Counted from the first letter of the stretch, positions 31,054 through 40,604 are shown. The stretch is DNA of 64,000 nucleotides from Methylobacterium hispanicum (GCF_022179285.1 NZ_BPQO01000013.1:1-64000); one strand, 5' to 3'. Notes: generated from the sequence alone by a model not told the origin. Program-made: numbers and translations.

Positions 31054-31102
31054 CACGCAGGAAGAGAAGAAGCCGTCTGCTGTTGCGTTGCAGAAGAAAA
31101 TA

Positions 31103-31618
31103 TTATTCTCCAACCACCGCCAGAGTCGGCGCGGTCCCGGGCAGATGCCGGCCGTGCGTCGGTGGAGCGGGCAGGGGCAGGGCGGTGGTGGACTTCACCT
31201 TCTCCATGGCGAAGCGGGAGGTGACGTTCTTGAGCGGCAGGGTCGCGATGAGCTTCTTATAAAAGGTGTCGTAGGCGGCCATGTCGGCGACGACGACCCG
31301 CAGCATGTAATCGACGTCGCCGGCCATGCGGTAGAATTCCAGCACCTCCGGCATCGCCGAGACGGTGTCGGCGAAGCGCTCCAGCCAGTCCTTCGAGTGG
31401 TCGGCCGTCTCGATGGAGACGAAGACCGTGAGGCCGAGCCCGAGCTTCACAGGATCGAGCACCGCCACGCGCCGGTCGATGACGCCGTCCGCCTCCAGGC
31501 GCTGGATGCGCTTCCAGCAGGGCGTCTGCGACAGGCCCACGCGCTCGCCGATCGCGGCGATCGAGAGGGTCGCGTCCGTCTGGAGCAGGGCGAGGATCTT
31601 CAGATCGATCGAATCCAC
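31103..31618 (-). CDS. Lrp/AsnC-family transcriptional regulator
   Basis: A 171-residue regulator: N-terminal helix-turn-helix (DSIDLKILALLQTDATLSIAAIGERVGLSQTPCWKRIQRLEADGVI), then a RAM ligand/oligomer domain (VFVSIETADHSKDWLERF, MPEVLEFYRMAGDVDYMLRVV). The C-terminus ends with a short proline-rich tail. It sits between cysJ and cysH, facing away from cysH, so it may respond to an amino acid such as cysteine or methionine, but family members are often unlinked to neighbours. Target is inference. Confidence 0.93.
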   Translation of the reverse strand: MDSIDLKILALLQTDATLSIAAIGERVGLSQTPCWKRIQRLEADGVIDRRVAVLDPVKLGLGLTVFVSIETADHSKDWLERFADTVSAMPEVLEFYRMAGDVDYMLRVVVADMAAYDTFYKKLIATLPLKNVTSRFAMEKVKSTTALPLPAPPTHGRHLPGTAPTLAVVGE

Positions 31619-31774
31619 GGGACCTCCGGCGTGACGTGCGGGCGGGTGGGACGACGCGGGATTGAGAAGGATCTTCCTTGTGGCGGCAACCGAACCCGTC
31701 TCCGGACCGTTGCGCCGCTATCCCCCGCCGCCGGGGCGAATGCGCGCCGCGCAAAGCCGCCCCGCCTTGACTTC

Positions 31775-31790
31775 GTTCGTTATAGCGAAC
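31775..31790. promoter_or_regulatory. Palindrome upstream of cysH (candidate sulfur-regulon operator)
   Basis: GTTCG-N6-CGAAC ends 42 bp before the cysH start. A TTGAC box at 31767-31771 partly precedes it, so a bound protein would cover the promoter. It matches the cysJ palindrome in size, ends and distance. Confidence 0.58.
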
Positions 31791-31831
31791 ATCTCAACCC
31801 TCACACAACCGCAGTTTTGCGCCGAACACCC

Positions 31832-32653
31832 ATGACCCTGCTCAACCCACAGGCCGCCGACGCCCTCGCGGCCGCCCTGAAGGAGCGCGACCTGCCCGGT
31901 CGGATCCACCTGATCGAGGCGGAGGTGCCGGGCCGGCTGGTCTTCACCACGAGCCTCGGCATCGAGGATCAGGTGCTGACCCACGCCATCGCGCTGGCCA
32001 AGGGACGGACCGAGATCGTCACCCTCGATACCGGCCGGCTCTACCCGGAGACCTACGACGTCTGGGCCGAGACCGAATCGGCCTACGGCATCCGCATCCG
32101 CGCCTACGCGCCCGAGCGCGAGGCCGAGGAGCGCTTCGTGGCCGAGGAGGGCATCAACGGCTTCCGCCACTCGGTCGCCGCCCGGCAGGCCTGCTGCGGC
32201 TTCCGCAAGGTCGAGCCGCTCGCCCGCGCCCTGAAGGGCGCTGCCGGCTGGCTCACCGGCCTGCGCGCGGGCCAGTCGGCCAACCGCGCCGCGACCCCGC
32301 TCGCCGCCTACGATGCCGAGCGCGACCTCCTGAAGCTCAATCCCCTGGCGGACTGGTCGCGCGAGGACGTCGACCGCTTCGTGCGCGACAACTACGTGCC
32401 CTACAACGTGCTGCACGACCGCGGCTTCCCGTCGATCGGCTGCGCGCCCTGCACCCGCGCGATCCGCGTCGGCGAGAGCGAGCGCGCCGGCCGCTGGTGG
32501 TGGGAGCAGGAAGAGAAGAAGGAGTGCGGCCTGCATGTCGGCCGGACGGCCGGCTCGCCCGACGCGAACGTCGAGCCCGGCCGCGAAGCCGCCGTGTTCG
32601 AACCGCAATCCGCGACCACAGAGACCCAACGCAATCTGGAGATGGCCCGATGA
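31832..32653 (+). CDS. cysH: Adenylyl-sulfate (APS/PAPS) reductase
   Basis: A 273-residue enzyme that reduces activated sulfate to sulfite with thioredoxin. It has the PAPS-reductase fold ([33 protein letters not shown]). The two cysteine pairs ([11 protein letters not shown] and GCAPCTRAI) that bind a 4Fe-4S cluster mark the APS-using type, and the catalytic ECGLH is near the C-terminus. The ATG at 31832 is 42 bp from the palindrome; upstream frame is non-coding. First gene of cysH-cysD-cysN, overlapping cysD by 4 bp. Confidence 0.95.
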   Translation: MTLLNPQAADALAAALKERDLPGRIHLIEAEVPGRLVFTTSLGIEDQVLTHAIALAKGRTEIVTLDTGRLYPETYDVWAETESAYGIRIRAYAPEREAEERFVAEEGINGFRHSVAARQACCGFRKVEPLARALKGAAGWLTGLRAGQSANRAATPLAAYDAERDLLKLNPLADWSREDVDRFVRDNYVPYNVLHDRGFPSIGCAPCTRAIRVGESERAGRWWWEQEEKKECGLHVGRTAGSPDANVEPGREAAVFEPQSATTETQRNLEMAR

Positions 32654-33600
32654 GCGCCGCCCAAGCGGTGAATGCCGCGCCGAGTCGCAACCTCGCCCAA
32701 GACCGGCTGACGCATCTGCAGCGCCTGGAGGCCGAGAGCATCCACATCTTCCGGGAGACGGTCGCCGAGACCGAGAACCCGGTGATGCTCTACTCGATCG
32801 GCAAGGACTCGTCCGTCCTGCTGCACCTGGCGCTGAAGGCCTTCGCGCCGGGCAAGCTGCCCTTCCCGCTGCTCCACGTCGACACGACCTGGAAGTTCCG
32901 CGAGATGATCGCCTTCCGCGACCAGCGCGCGAAGGAACTGGGCCTCGATCTCCTGGTCCACACCAACCCGGACGGGCTCGCCCGCGGCGTCGGGCCGATC
33001 AGCCACGGCTCCGAGGTCCACACCGACGTGATGAAGACGCAGGCCCTGCGGCAGGCGCTGGACCAGCACAAGTTCGACGCGGCCTTCGGCGGGGCGCGGC
33101 GCGACGAGGAGGCGAGCCGCGCCAAGGAGCGCATCGTCTCCCTGCGCACCGCGCAGCACCGCTGGGACCCGAAGCGCCAGCGCGCCGAGCCCTGGCACCT
33201 CTACAACATGCGCAAGAAGCGCGGCGAGAGCTTGCGCGTCTTCCCGCTCTCGAACTGGACCGAGCTCGATATCTGGCTCTACATCGAGCAGGAAAACATT
33301 CCGATCGTGCCGCTCTACTTCGCCAAGGAGCGGCCGGTGGTGGAGCGCGACGGCCAGTTGCTGATGGTCGACGACGAGCGCCTGCCGCTCAACCCCGGCG
33401 AGACCCCGCAGATGCGCCGGGTCCGCTTCCGCACGCTCGGCTGCTACCCGCTGACCGGCGCGGTCGAGAGCCCGGCCGCGACCTTGCCTGAGATCATCGG
33501 CGAGACGCTGGCCGCCCGCACCTCGGAGCGGCAGGGCCGGGTCATCGACAAGGACGGAGCGGGCGCCATGGAGCGCAAGAAGCAGGAGGGCTATTTCTGA
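32650..33600 (+). CDS. cysD: Sulfate adenylyltransferase subunit 2
   Basis: The 316-residue catalytic subunit of ATP sulfurylase, of the PP-loop family ([20 protein letters not shown]). It makes APS from ATP and sulfate, driven by the GTPase subunit CysN. Other CysD blocks: [45 protein letters not shown]. The ATG overlaps the cysH stop (ATGA) and the stop overlaps the cysN start (TGATG), so the three genes are translationally coupled. Confidence 0.96.
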   Translation: MSAAQAVNAAPSRNLAQDRLTHLQRLEAESIHIFRETVAETENPVMLYSIGKDSSVLLHLALKAFAPGKLPFPLLHVDTTWKFREMIAFRDQRAKELGLDLLVHTNPDGLARGVGPISHGSEVHTDVMKTQALRQALDQHKFDAAFGGARRDEEASRAKERIVSLRTAQHRWDPKRQRAEPWHLYNMRKKRGESLRVFPLSNWTELDIWLYIEQENIPIVPLYFAKERPVVERDGQLLMVDDERLPLNPGETPQMRRVRFRTLGCYPLTGAVESPAATLPEIIGETLAARTSERQGRVIDKDGAGAMERKKQEGYF

Positions 33601-35009
33601 TGACGATCCACCAGTCACCGGAGGCCTTCGGCTACGAGGCCTTCCTGGCCGCCCACCAGCGCAAGGAAGTGCTGCGCTTCATCGCCTGCGGCTCGGTGGA
33701 CGACGGCAAGTCGACCCTGATCGGGCGCCTGCTGCACGACACCAAGCAGATCTTCGACGACCAGATCTCGGCCCTGCAGCGCGACTCGCGCAGGCACGGC
33801 ACGCAGGGGCAGGAGATGGATCTGGCGCTCCTCGTGGACGGCCTGCAGGCCGAGCGCGAGCAGGGCATCACCATCGACGTGGCCTACCGCTTCTTCTCGA
33901 CCGAGAAGCGCTCCTTCATCGTGGCCGACACCCCCGGCCACGAGCAGTACACCCGCAACATGGCGACCGGCGCCTCGACCGCCGACGTCGCGGTGATCCT
34001 GGTCGATGCCCGCCAGGGCCTGACCCGGCAGACGCGCCGCCACGCGCTCCTCGTCTCGATGCTCGGCATCAAGCGCATCGCTCTGGCCATCAACAAGATG
34101 GACCTCGTCGGCTGGTCGCAGACGAAGTTCGAGGAGATCCTGGCGGGCTTCACGGACTTCACGAAGAATCTCGGCTTCGCCGAAGTGCGGGCGATCCCGC
34201 TCTCGGCCAAGAACGGCGACAACGTCGTGCTGCCGGGCACCGCCGCCACGTGGTACGCGGGCGGCACGCTGCTCTCCTATCTCGAGGACGTGCCGGTGCA
34301 CGAGGAGGCGCTGGCCGCCCCCTTCCGCATGGCGGTGCAGTGGGTGAACCGGCCGGATTCCGAGTTCCGCGGCTATTCCGGCCGCATCGCGTCGGGCCAG
34401 GTGCGTCCGGGCGACAGCGTCACGATCGCGCCGAACGGCCGGACCTCGACGGTCGCCCGCATCTACACGGCGGACGGCGACCTCGCGGTCGCGGGCGAGG
34501 ATCAGTCGGTGACGCTGGTGCTCGCCGATCAGGTCGACGCGTCCCGCGGCAACGTGATCGCGGCGACCGACCGGCCGATGCAGGTCTCGGACACACTGGA
34601 TGTCCGCCTGTTCTGGGCCTCCGAGAGCCCGCTGGCGCCGGGCGCGGCGCTGCTCGCCAAGATCGGCACGGTGACGACCAACGCGACCGTGACGGCGATC
34701 CGCACCCGCATCGATCCGGAGACGGGCCAGCCGGGTCCCGCCGAGCAGCTCACGGCCAACGACATCGCCGACGTGACGCTGACCCTCGATCGGCCGGTGG
34801 CCTTCGACGCCTACGCGGAGAACCGCGAGACCGGTGGCCTCATCCTGATCGACCGCGAGACCACGGACACGGCCGCCCTCGGTCTGGTCCAGGCGCCGCG
34901 CAAGGCGGATGGCGGGGCGCGGATCCCGACGACCACGGAGGTGGCGGGCAAGGCGAAGCCGCAGCAGGGCGGCTTCCTGGCGAAGCTGCGCGGGCTGTTC
35001 GGAGGCTGA
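33600..35009 (+). CDS. cysN: Sulfate adenylyltransferase subunit 1 (GTPase)
   Basis: The 469-residue GTP-binding subunit of ATP sulfurylase, an EF-Tu-like GTPase: P-loop GSVDDGKSTLIGRLL, switch region DTPGHEQYTRNMA, and base-recognition NKMDL. GTP hydrolysis drives APS formation with CysD. It stops after the third beta-barrel domain, so it is CysN alone and not the CysNC fusion with APS kinase. That agrees with a CysH of the APS-reducing type. Followed by a long inverted repeat that separates it from convergent ftsY. Confidence 0.95.
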   Translation: MTIHQSPEAFGYEAFLAAHQRKEVLRFIACGSVDDGKSTLIGRLLHDTKQIFDDQISALQRDSRRHGTQGQEMDLALLVDGLQAEREQGITIDVAYRFFSTEKRSFIVADTPGHEQYTRNMATGASTADVAVILVDARQGLTRQTRRHALLVSMLGIKRIALAINKMDLVGWSQTKFEEILAGFTDFTKNLGFAEVRAIPLSAKNGDNVVLPGTAATWYAGGTLLSYLEDVPVHEEALAAPFRMAVQWVNRPDSEFRGYSGRIASGQVRPGDSVTIAPNGRTSTVARIYTADGDLAVAGEDQSVTLVLADQVDASRGNVIAATDRPMQVSDTLDVRLFWASESPLAPGAALLAKIGTVTTNATVTAIRTRIDPETGQPGPAEQLTANDIADVTLTLDRPVAFDAYAENRETGGLILIDRETTDTAALGLVQAPRKADGGARIPTTTEVAGKAKPQQGGFLAKLRGLFGG

Positions 35010-35027
35010 CCGGCCGAAGGCCGCGCA

Positions 35028-35209
35028 GCTCTCCCTCCCCCCTCTGCGGGGGAGGGTGGCCCCTGTGTCAGCAGGGGTCGGGAGAGGGGCCCCCCGCTCC
35101 CGGAAAAGGTGCAGCCTTCATCCAGGGCAAAGCCCCATTCTGCACCGTCGTTCCCCTCTCCCGTCACCCTTCGCGTGCCACCCTCCCCCGCAGAGGGGGG
35201 AGGGAGAGC
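35028..35209. repeat. 182-bp composite inverted repeat between cysN and ftsY
   Basis: The outer arms, 35028-35060 and 35177-35209, are a perfect 33-bp inverted repeat beginning GCTCTCCCTCCCCCCTCTGC. Inner arms GGGAGAGGGG/CCCCTCTCCC and GGTGCAG/CTGCACC nest inside. It fills the whole gap between the two convergent genes and probably serves as a bidirectional terminator or is a REP-type element. Confidence 0.85.
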
Positions 35210-35219
35210 GCGGTGCGGC

Positions 35220-36644
35220 TCACGCCTTCTCCAGCCCGGCGATCGCCCGGGCGAAATCCCGGGCCGCGAAAGGCTCCAGATCCTCCACGCCCTCGCCGAC
35301 GCCGATGAAGTGCACCGGCAGGCCGAACTTCGCGGCGAGCGCCACCAGGATGCCACCCCGCGCCGTGCCGTCGAGCTTCGTCATCACCAGCCCCGAGACG
35401 GGTGCTGCCTGCGAGAACAATTCGACCTGGCTCAGCGCGTTCTGGCCCACCGTCGCGTCGAGCACGAGCAGCGTCGCGTGCGGCGCTTCGGGATCGAACT
35501 TGCGGATCACCCGGATGATCTTCTCCAGTTCCGCCATCAGCCCGGCCTTGTTCTGGAGCCGGCCGGCGGTGTCGATGAGGAGCACGTCGGTGCCGGCTTC
35601 CCGCGCCTGTTTCAGCGCGTCGAAGGCGAGGCCCGCCGCGTCCGCGCCCTGCGCCCCGCTGATCACCGGCGTGTTGGTGCGCGCCCCCCAGACCTTGAGC
35701 TGGTCGATCGCCGCGGCCCGGAAGGTATCGCCGGCCGCCAGCATCACCGAGCGCCCTTCCGCCCGGAACTTCAGCGAGAGCTTGCCGAGCGTGGTGGTCT
35801 TGCCGGCCCCGTTCACCCCGACGCAGAGGATGACGTAGGGCTTCCTGGACGCGTCGATGACGAGCGGCTGCGCCACCGGATCGAGCGCCCGCTCCACCTC
35901 GGTCGCCAGGATGGCCCGGACCTCGTCGGGCGAGATGCCCTTCTCGTAGCGGCCCTTGCCGACGGCGTCGGAGATCCGGGTCGCGGTCTCGACGCCGAAA
36001 TCGGCCTGGATCAGGGCGTCCTCCAGATCCTCCAGGGTGGTGGCGTCGAGCTTGCGCTTGGTGAAGAGCCCGGTGACCCGCTCCGAGAGGTTCGACGAGG
36101 TGCGCTTCATCCCCGACGTGAGGCGGCTCCACCAGCCGCGGGCCTCCGGCTCGCGCTGCGGCTCGGCCCCGGCGTCGAAGGCGAGCGCGGCGGCCGCATC
36201 GACCGGCTGGATGTCGGGGACGGAGGCCGGGTCTTCGTCCGGGCTCTCAGGCTCGCCGGTCTCGGGCTCGCCAGTCTTGGGCTCCCGCGCCTGGGAGGTG
36301 GTGTCGGCGGGCTCGGCACCGCGCGCCGGGTCGTCGCCCGCGGTGCCGGCGGGCGGGCGCTCCTCCTGTCCCTCGATCGGCATGAGGTCGGCGCCCTCGA
36401 CGACGTCCGGCACCGTGTTGCGTGCAGGGGCCTCGGGCGCGGGCTCCTCCGGCGGCAGGGGCACGTGCGCGACGTCGTCGGCCGCCGTGGCGAAGTCGGG
36501 ATGTCCCTCCGCGGGCGAGGCCGGATCGACCAGCGAGGCCGCCTCGTCCGGCGACGGCGTCTCCTCCGCGGGCGGCTCCGACGCCTTCTCGGCGCCCTTC
36601 CGCCCGAACAGGCGTCCGAACCAGCCCGGCTTGTCCTCGCTCAT
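35220..36644 (-). CDS. ftsY: Signal recognition particle receptor FtsY
   Basis: A 474-residue SRP GTPase that docks SRP-ribosome complexes at the membrane. The N-terminal 200 residues are acidic, Pro/Glu-rich and variable, as usual. The NG domain follows, with GVNGAGKTTTLGKLS (P-loop), AAGDTFRAAAIDQLKVW, LLIDTAGRLQNKAGLM, TKLDGTARGG and a C-terminal DLEPF. The ATG at 36644 has AAGGA at 7-base spacing and is better than the GTG at 36650. Divergent from the pseudouridine synthase gene. Confidence 0.96.
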   Translation of the reverse strand: MSEDKPGWFGRLFGRKGAEKASEPPAEETPSPDEAASLVDPASPAEGHPDFATAADDVAHVPLPPEEPAPEAPARNTVPDVVEGADLMPIEGQEERPPAGTAGDDPARGAEPADTTSQAREPKTGEPETGEPESPDEDPASVPDIQPVDAAAALAFDAGAEPQREPEARGWWSRLTSGMKRTSSNLSERVTGLFTKRKLDATTLEDLEDALIQADFGVETATRISDAVGKGRYEKGISPDEVRAILATEVERALDPVAQPLVIDASRKPYVILCVGVNGAGKTTTLGKLSLKFRAEGRSVMLAAGDTFRAAAIDQLKVWGARTNTPVISGAQGADAAGLAFDALKQAREAGTDVLLIDTAGRLQNKAGLMAELEKIIRVIRKFDPEAPHATLLVLDATVGQNALSQVELFSQAAPVSGLVMTKLDGTARGGILVALAAKFGLPVHFIGVGEGVEDLEPFAARDFARAIAGLEKA

Positions 36645-36703
36645 CGTCACGTCCTTGCTGGCGCCCGGTGTCCCGGCGCGCCGGAATGGTCTAGCGGGGA
36701 GAG

Positions 36704-37396
36704 ATGTCCGCCCCGATCCTGCCTGACATAGGCGCGCGCCTGCTCTACCGCGATGCCCTGCTGCTCGTCATCGACAAGCCGGCGGGATTGCCGGTGCATC
36801 CGGGGCCGAAGGGCGGCGAGACCCTGACCGACCATCTCGACGCGCTCCGCTTCGGCCTGCCGCGCCGGCCGGAGGCCGTGCACCGCCTCGACCGCGACAC
36901 CTCCGGCTGCCTCGCGCTCGGGCGCCACGCCAAGGCGCTGGCCCGGCTCGGCAAGCTGTTCGCAGGCTCGGCGATCGAGAAGACCTACTGGGCGGTCGTG
37001 GTCGGCGGTCCGGATGCGGAGGCCGGGAGCATCGACCTCGCGCTCGCCCGGCGCTCGCCCGATCCGCGCTCGTGGTGGATGAAGGCCGACCCGGCGGGCG
37101 ACCCGTCGCTGACGCACTGGCGCGTGCTCGGGCGCGACCCGGCGGCCGGCCGGACCTGGCTGGAGCTGAAGCCCGTCACCGGCCGCACGCACCAGCTCCG
37201 CGTGCACTGCGCCGAGTCCGGCTGGCCGATCCTGGGCGACCCGATCTACGGCGGCGGCCCGCGCGACGGCGTGCTGCATCTCCATGCCCGCGCGCTCGCG
37301 ATCCCGCTCTACCCGAAGCGCGACGCGATCCGGGCCGAGGCGCCAGCCCCGCAGCACATGCGGTCGGCCCTCACGGGCTGCGGCTGGCGCGAATAA
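36704..37396 (+). CDS. RluA-family RNA pseudouridine synthase
   Basis: A 230-residue enzyme that converts uridine to pseudouridine in rRNA or tRNA. The catalytic Asp63 lies in HRLDRDTSGC. Other family blocks are VIDKPAGLPVHPGP, KTYWAVVVGG and PVTGRTHQLRVHCAESGWPILGDPIYGG. There is no S4 domain, so it is a short RluA/TruC-like type; the modified position cannot be named. It is followed by repeat copy 3. Confidence 0.9.
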   Translation: MSAPILPDIGARLLYRDALLLVIDKPAGLPVHPGPKGGETLTDHLDALRFGLPRRPEAVHRLDRDTSGCLALGRHAKALARLGKLFAGSAIEKTYWAVVVGGPDAEAGSIDLALARRSPDPRSWWMKADPAGDPSLTHWRVLGRDPAAGRTWLELKPVTGRTHQLRVHCAESGWPILGDPIYGGGPRDGVLHLHARALAIPLYPKRDAIRAEAPAPQHMRSALTGCGWRE

Positions 37397-37401
37397 GTTC
37401 T

Positions 37402-37547
37402 GGATTCCAAAGGTCGAGACCTTTGGCGGGTGCAGGGCAGAGCCCTGCTGTCGGCTTCCTCGCCCTGGCTCTGCCAGGACGAGGAAGCCGATCCCGGGGC
37501 TGCGCGCCCCGGACCCCGCCAAAGGGCCTCGGGCCCTTTGGGATCCC
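37402..37547 (+). repeat. GGATCC-ended intergenic repeat, copy 3
   Basis: Starts GGATTCCAAAGGTCGAGACC, continues with GCAGGGCAGAGCCCTGC, has a central hairpin CGGCTTCCTCG...CGAGGAAGCCG, then CCGGGGCTGCGCGCCCCGG and a right end with CAAAGGGCCTCGGGCCCTTTG and GGATCC. Both outer ends carry their own small hairpins. It lies 6 bp upstream of the mtaB stop codon (convergent side). Confidence 0.9.
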
Positions 37548-37553
37548 ATGACC

Positions 37554-38771
37554 TCAGGCCGCGATCAGTGCGCGGCCGTCGTGAGCGGCGATCGTCACGG
37601 TGTGGAGCGTGCCGGGCTCGGCCGCGAGGCGGACCGGCGTGAAGCCCTCCGTGCGGCCGGTACCGCCGCGCTCGGCCAGCACCCGGTGCGTGCGGCCGAC
37701 CTCGCCGTCGAGGTGGCGGGCGAGCGCCGCCGCGCCCGCCGCCCGCAGCCGCGCCGCGCGCTCCCGGATCACGTCCGGAGCCACCGGCGGCATCCGGGCG
37801 GCGGGCGTGCCGGGGCGGGCGGAGTAGGGGAAGACGTGCAGGTGCGTCAGCCCGCATTCCGCCACGAGGTCGAGCGAGCGGACGAACTGCGCCTCGGTCT
37901 CCGTCGGGAAGCCGGCGATCAGGTCGGCGCCGAACACGGTGTCGGGCCGCAGGCGCCGGATCTCGGCGCAGAAGCGGATCGCGTCGGCGCGGAGATGCCG
38001 CCGCTTCATCCGCTTGAGGACGAGATCGTCGCCGGCCTGGAGCGAGAGGTGGAGATGGGGCATCAGCCGCGCCTCCTCGGCGAAGGCCCGCACCAGTTCC
38101 GGGTCGGCCTCGACGGAATCGATCGAGGAGAGGCGCAGCCGCGCCAGATCCGGCACCCCGGCGAGGATCGCCCGCACGAGGCGCCCCAGGCTGAGATCCC
38201 CGAGATCGCGCCCGTAGGCGGTGAGGTCGACGCCGGTCAGCACCACCTCGCGCCCGCCCGCCTCGACGATGCGGGCGACCTGCGCGACCACCTCCGCCAC
38301 CGGCACCGAGCGCGAGTTCCCCCGCCCGAACGGAATGACGCAGAAGGTGCAGCGGTGGTCGCAGCCGTTCTGCACGGCCAAGAAGGCGCGGGTATGCCCG
38401 GCCATGGCGGTGATCCGCGTCGGCGCGGCGGCGCGCGCCGCCATCACGTCGGACACGTCCCGCGCGGGCGCGGCGGCCCAGGCGGCGGGATCGAGCTTCT
38501 CGGCGTTGCCGACGAGGCGCGCCACCTCGGGCATCGCCGCGTAGGCCGCCGTCTCGACCTGCGCGCCGCAGCCCGTGACCGCGATCGTCGCGGCCGGCCG
38601 CTCGCGGTGCAGCCGCCGGATGGCCTTGCGGGCCTCACGTCCGGCGGCCTCCGTCACCGCGCAGGTGTTGACGATGACGAGGTCGCCTGGATGCGCGCCG
38701 GCTGCCGCGCGCATCGCCTCCGACTCGACGGTGTTGAGCCGGCAGCCGAAGGTCAGCGTCTCGACCGCCAT
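37554..38771 (-). CDS. mtaB: tRNA t6A37 methylthiotransferase
   Basis: A 405-residue radical-SAM enzyme of the MiaB/MtaB/RimO family that adds a methylthio group to t6A37 in tRNA. N-terminal UPF0004 cysteines: TFGCRLN, VNTCAVTE and VTGCGAQ. The radical-SAM motif is CDHRCTFCVIPFGRGNSRS. The C-terminal TRAM domain is degenerate or short. The ATG overlaps the dapF stop by one base (TGATG), so it is coupled to dapF, an arrangement seen in many alphaproteobacteria. Confidence 0.93.
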   Translation of the reverse strand: MAVETLTFGCRLNTVESEAMRAAAGAHPGDLVIVNTCAVTEAAGREARKAIRRLHRERPAATIAVTGCGAQVETAAYAAMPEVARLVGNAEKLDPAAWAAAPARDVSDVMAARAAAPTRITAMAGHTRAFLAVQNGCDHRCTFCVIPFGRGNSRSVPVAEVVAQVARIVEAGGREVVLTGVDLTAYGRDLGDLSLGRLVRAILAGVPDLARLRLSSIDSVEADPELVRAFAEEARLMPHLHLSLQAGDDLVLKRMKRRHLRADAIRFCAEIRRLRPDTVFGADLIAGFPTETEAQFVRSLDLVAECGLTHLHVFPYSARPGTPAARMPPVAPDVIRERAARLRAAGAAALARHLDGEVGRTHRVLAERGGTGRTEGFTPVRLAAEPGTLHTVTIAAHDGRALIAA

Positions 38772-39658
38772 CAGGCGGCCCCGGCGAACAGCTCCGGCGC
38801 GAAGGTGCCCTCCGCCTCCAGGAAGACCGGGCCGGTCATCAGCACGTGGTCGTCGGCGCGCCACTCGATGACGAGGTCGCCGCCCGGCAGGCTGACCGTC
38901 GCGTGGCGCCCGACCATGCGCAGGCGCGAGGCCGCCACCACCGTGGCGCAGGCGGCCGTGCCGCAGGCGAGCGTCAGGCCTGCGCCCCGCTCCCAGACCC
39001 GGAGCTTGATCGTGTCGCGCCCCGTCACCTGCGCCACCGAGATGTTGGCCCGCTCCGGAAAGATCGGGTGGTTCTCCAGCAGCGGCCCGAACCGGGCGAG
39101 GTCGTAGCTGTCCGGGTCGCGCTCGGTGAAGAACACCGCGTGCGGGTTGCCCATGTTCACGACGCCCGGGGAGTGCAGGACCGGATCGTCGATCGGGCCG
39201 ATCTGCAGCTCGATCCGGCGGGTATCGGGAAAGGGCTCGGCCAGCGGGATCTCGTCCCAGGCGAGCCGCGGCCGGCCCATGTCGACCGTGAAGGCGCGCT
39301 CGGCCACGCGCCGCACGCCGACCCGGCCCGCCACCGTCTCCAGGGTCAGGCGGCCGCCCTCGGCGGGGCGCGCCATGGCGGGGTCGTCGAACATCGCGTA
39401 GGCGACGCAGCGCGTGCCGTTGCCGCAGGCACCCGATTCCGAGCCGTCGGTGTTGTAGATCCGCATGTAGGCGTCGGTGCCGGGGCTCACGGGATCGTGC
39501 ACGACCATGAGCTGATCGAAGCGCGAGCCGGCATCGGCCGCGATGGCCCGCGCCTCCTCGGGCGCGACGCGGTGCTGGCTGCCGCGCAGGTCCAGCACCA
39601 CGATGGCGTTGCCGGCGCCGTGCATCTTCAGGAAACGTCGATTCGCGAGTGCGCTCAT
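38771..39658 (-). CDS. dapF: Diaminopimelate epimerase
   Basis: A 295-residue cofactor-free racemase-type enzyme converting LL-diaminopimelate to the meso form for lysine and peptidoglycan. The two catalytic cysteines are visible: Cys78 in [10 protein letters not shown] and Cys232 in LACGTAAC. The N-terminal [15 protein letters not shown] and GNPHAVFF blocks are typical. The ATG at 39658 begins the family-like sequence. It is the first gene of dapF-mtaB. Confidence 0.96.
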   Translation of the reverse strand: MSALANRRFLKMHGAGNAIVVLDLRGSQHRVAPEEARAIAADAGSRFDQLMVVHDPVSPGTDAYMRIYNTDGSESGACGNGTRCVAYAMFDDPAMARPAEGGRLTLETVAGRVGVRRVAERAFTVDMGRPRLAWDEIPLAEPFPDTRRIELQIGPIDDPVLHSPGVVNMGNPHAVFFTERDPDSYDLARFGPLLENHPIFPERANISVAQVTGRDTIKLRVWERGAGLTLACGTAACATVVAASRLRMVGRHATVSLPGGDLVIEWRADDHVLMTGPVFLEAEGTFAPELFAGAA

Positions 39659-39869
39659 GCCGTCTGCGGGGCGGGTGTCTCGGATGCGGGGGCGGGATCC
39701 GCGGGCTATATGGCAAACCCGGCTCCCCGGCGCGAGGGGGCCGGGCGGGAAGCGGCCCTGCGCGGCTTTCCTGCCCTCGCGGGAGCGCCGGTTCGTCACT
39801 ACCTTGCGCGGCCAGGCCCGGACGATTCGCAACCGGGACGGGTTGGACCTTCCCTGCCGGAGCGTACCC

Positions 39870-40604
39870 TTGATCGGCCTTCGCCCCACGCTGCTCGCCG
39901 CCCTCGTCCTCGCCCAGCCGGCGCTCGCGCAGCAGCAGCCCCCGCCGCCGCCCTCGACCGCGCCGTCCCCGGCGCAGACGAACCCGCTGCCGACCACCAC
40001 GGCGCCGAACCCGCCCCAGGACCCGGAGCGCTCCGCCGCGCCGCAGCCCGAGAAGGCGCTGACGCCCCCGGCCGTGCCGCCCGCGGACACGCGGCCGAAC
40101 GCGGCCTCCGCGCGCCCGACGCTGGTCGAGACGCCCGGCGACGCGAGCGACGTCGACGAGGTCTCGCTGCCGGCCAAGCCCGCCGCGATCCTCGCCGGCA
40201 AGGCGAAGTGGGAGGAAGCGCCCCAGAGCCTGCGCCAGAGCTTCGCCCGGATCGAGGCCGACCTCGCCAAGGCCGGCATCGCCCCGGCCGGCCGGCCGAT
40301 CGCGGTCTTCACCCGCACCGACGACGACGGCTTCCAGTACGAGGCGATGATCCCGGTCGCCCAGGCGCCTGAGCGGGCCCCGGACGGCGAGCTGCGCTTC
40401 GGCACCACGCCCTCCGGCAAGGCCCTGCGCTTCTCGCACAAGGGCTCCTACGAGAGCATCGACGGCACCTACGAGACGCTGACCGCCTACCTCGACGCCA
40501 AGGACATCATGGTCCAGGACCGCTTCGTCGAGGAATACGTCACCGACCTCGCGGACGGCGCCGACGACAAGCTCGAGGTGAACATCTACGCGCTGACGCG
40601 GTGA
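39870..40604 (+). CDS. Exported proline-rich protein with GyrI-like effector-binding domain
   Basis: A 244-residue protein with a likely signal peptide ([20 protein letters not shown]), a proline-rich linker of about 70 residues, then a GyrI-like/AraC-effector-type domain ([67 protein letters not shown]). The start is assigned to TTG at 39870 because GGAG lies 7 bases ahead and the signal peptide begins there. These domains usually bind small ligands inside the cell; an exported one is unusual. Function unknown. Divergent from dapF. Confidence 0.78.
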   Translation: MIGLRPTLLAALVLAQPALAQQQPPPPPSTAPSPAQTNPLPTTTAPNPPQDPERSAAPQPEKALTPPAVPPADTRPNAASARPTLVETPGDASDVDEVSLPAKPAAILAGKAKWEEAPQSLRQSFARIEADLAKAGIAPAGRPIAVFTRTDDDGFQYEAMIPVAQAPERAPDGELRFGTTPSGKALRFSHKGSYESIDGTYETLTAYLDAKDIMVQDRFVEEYVTDLADGADDKLEVNIYALTR

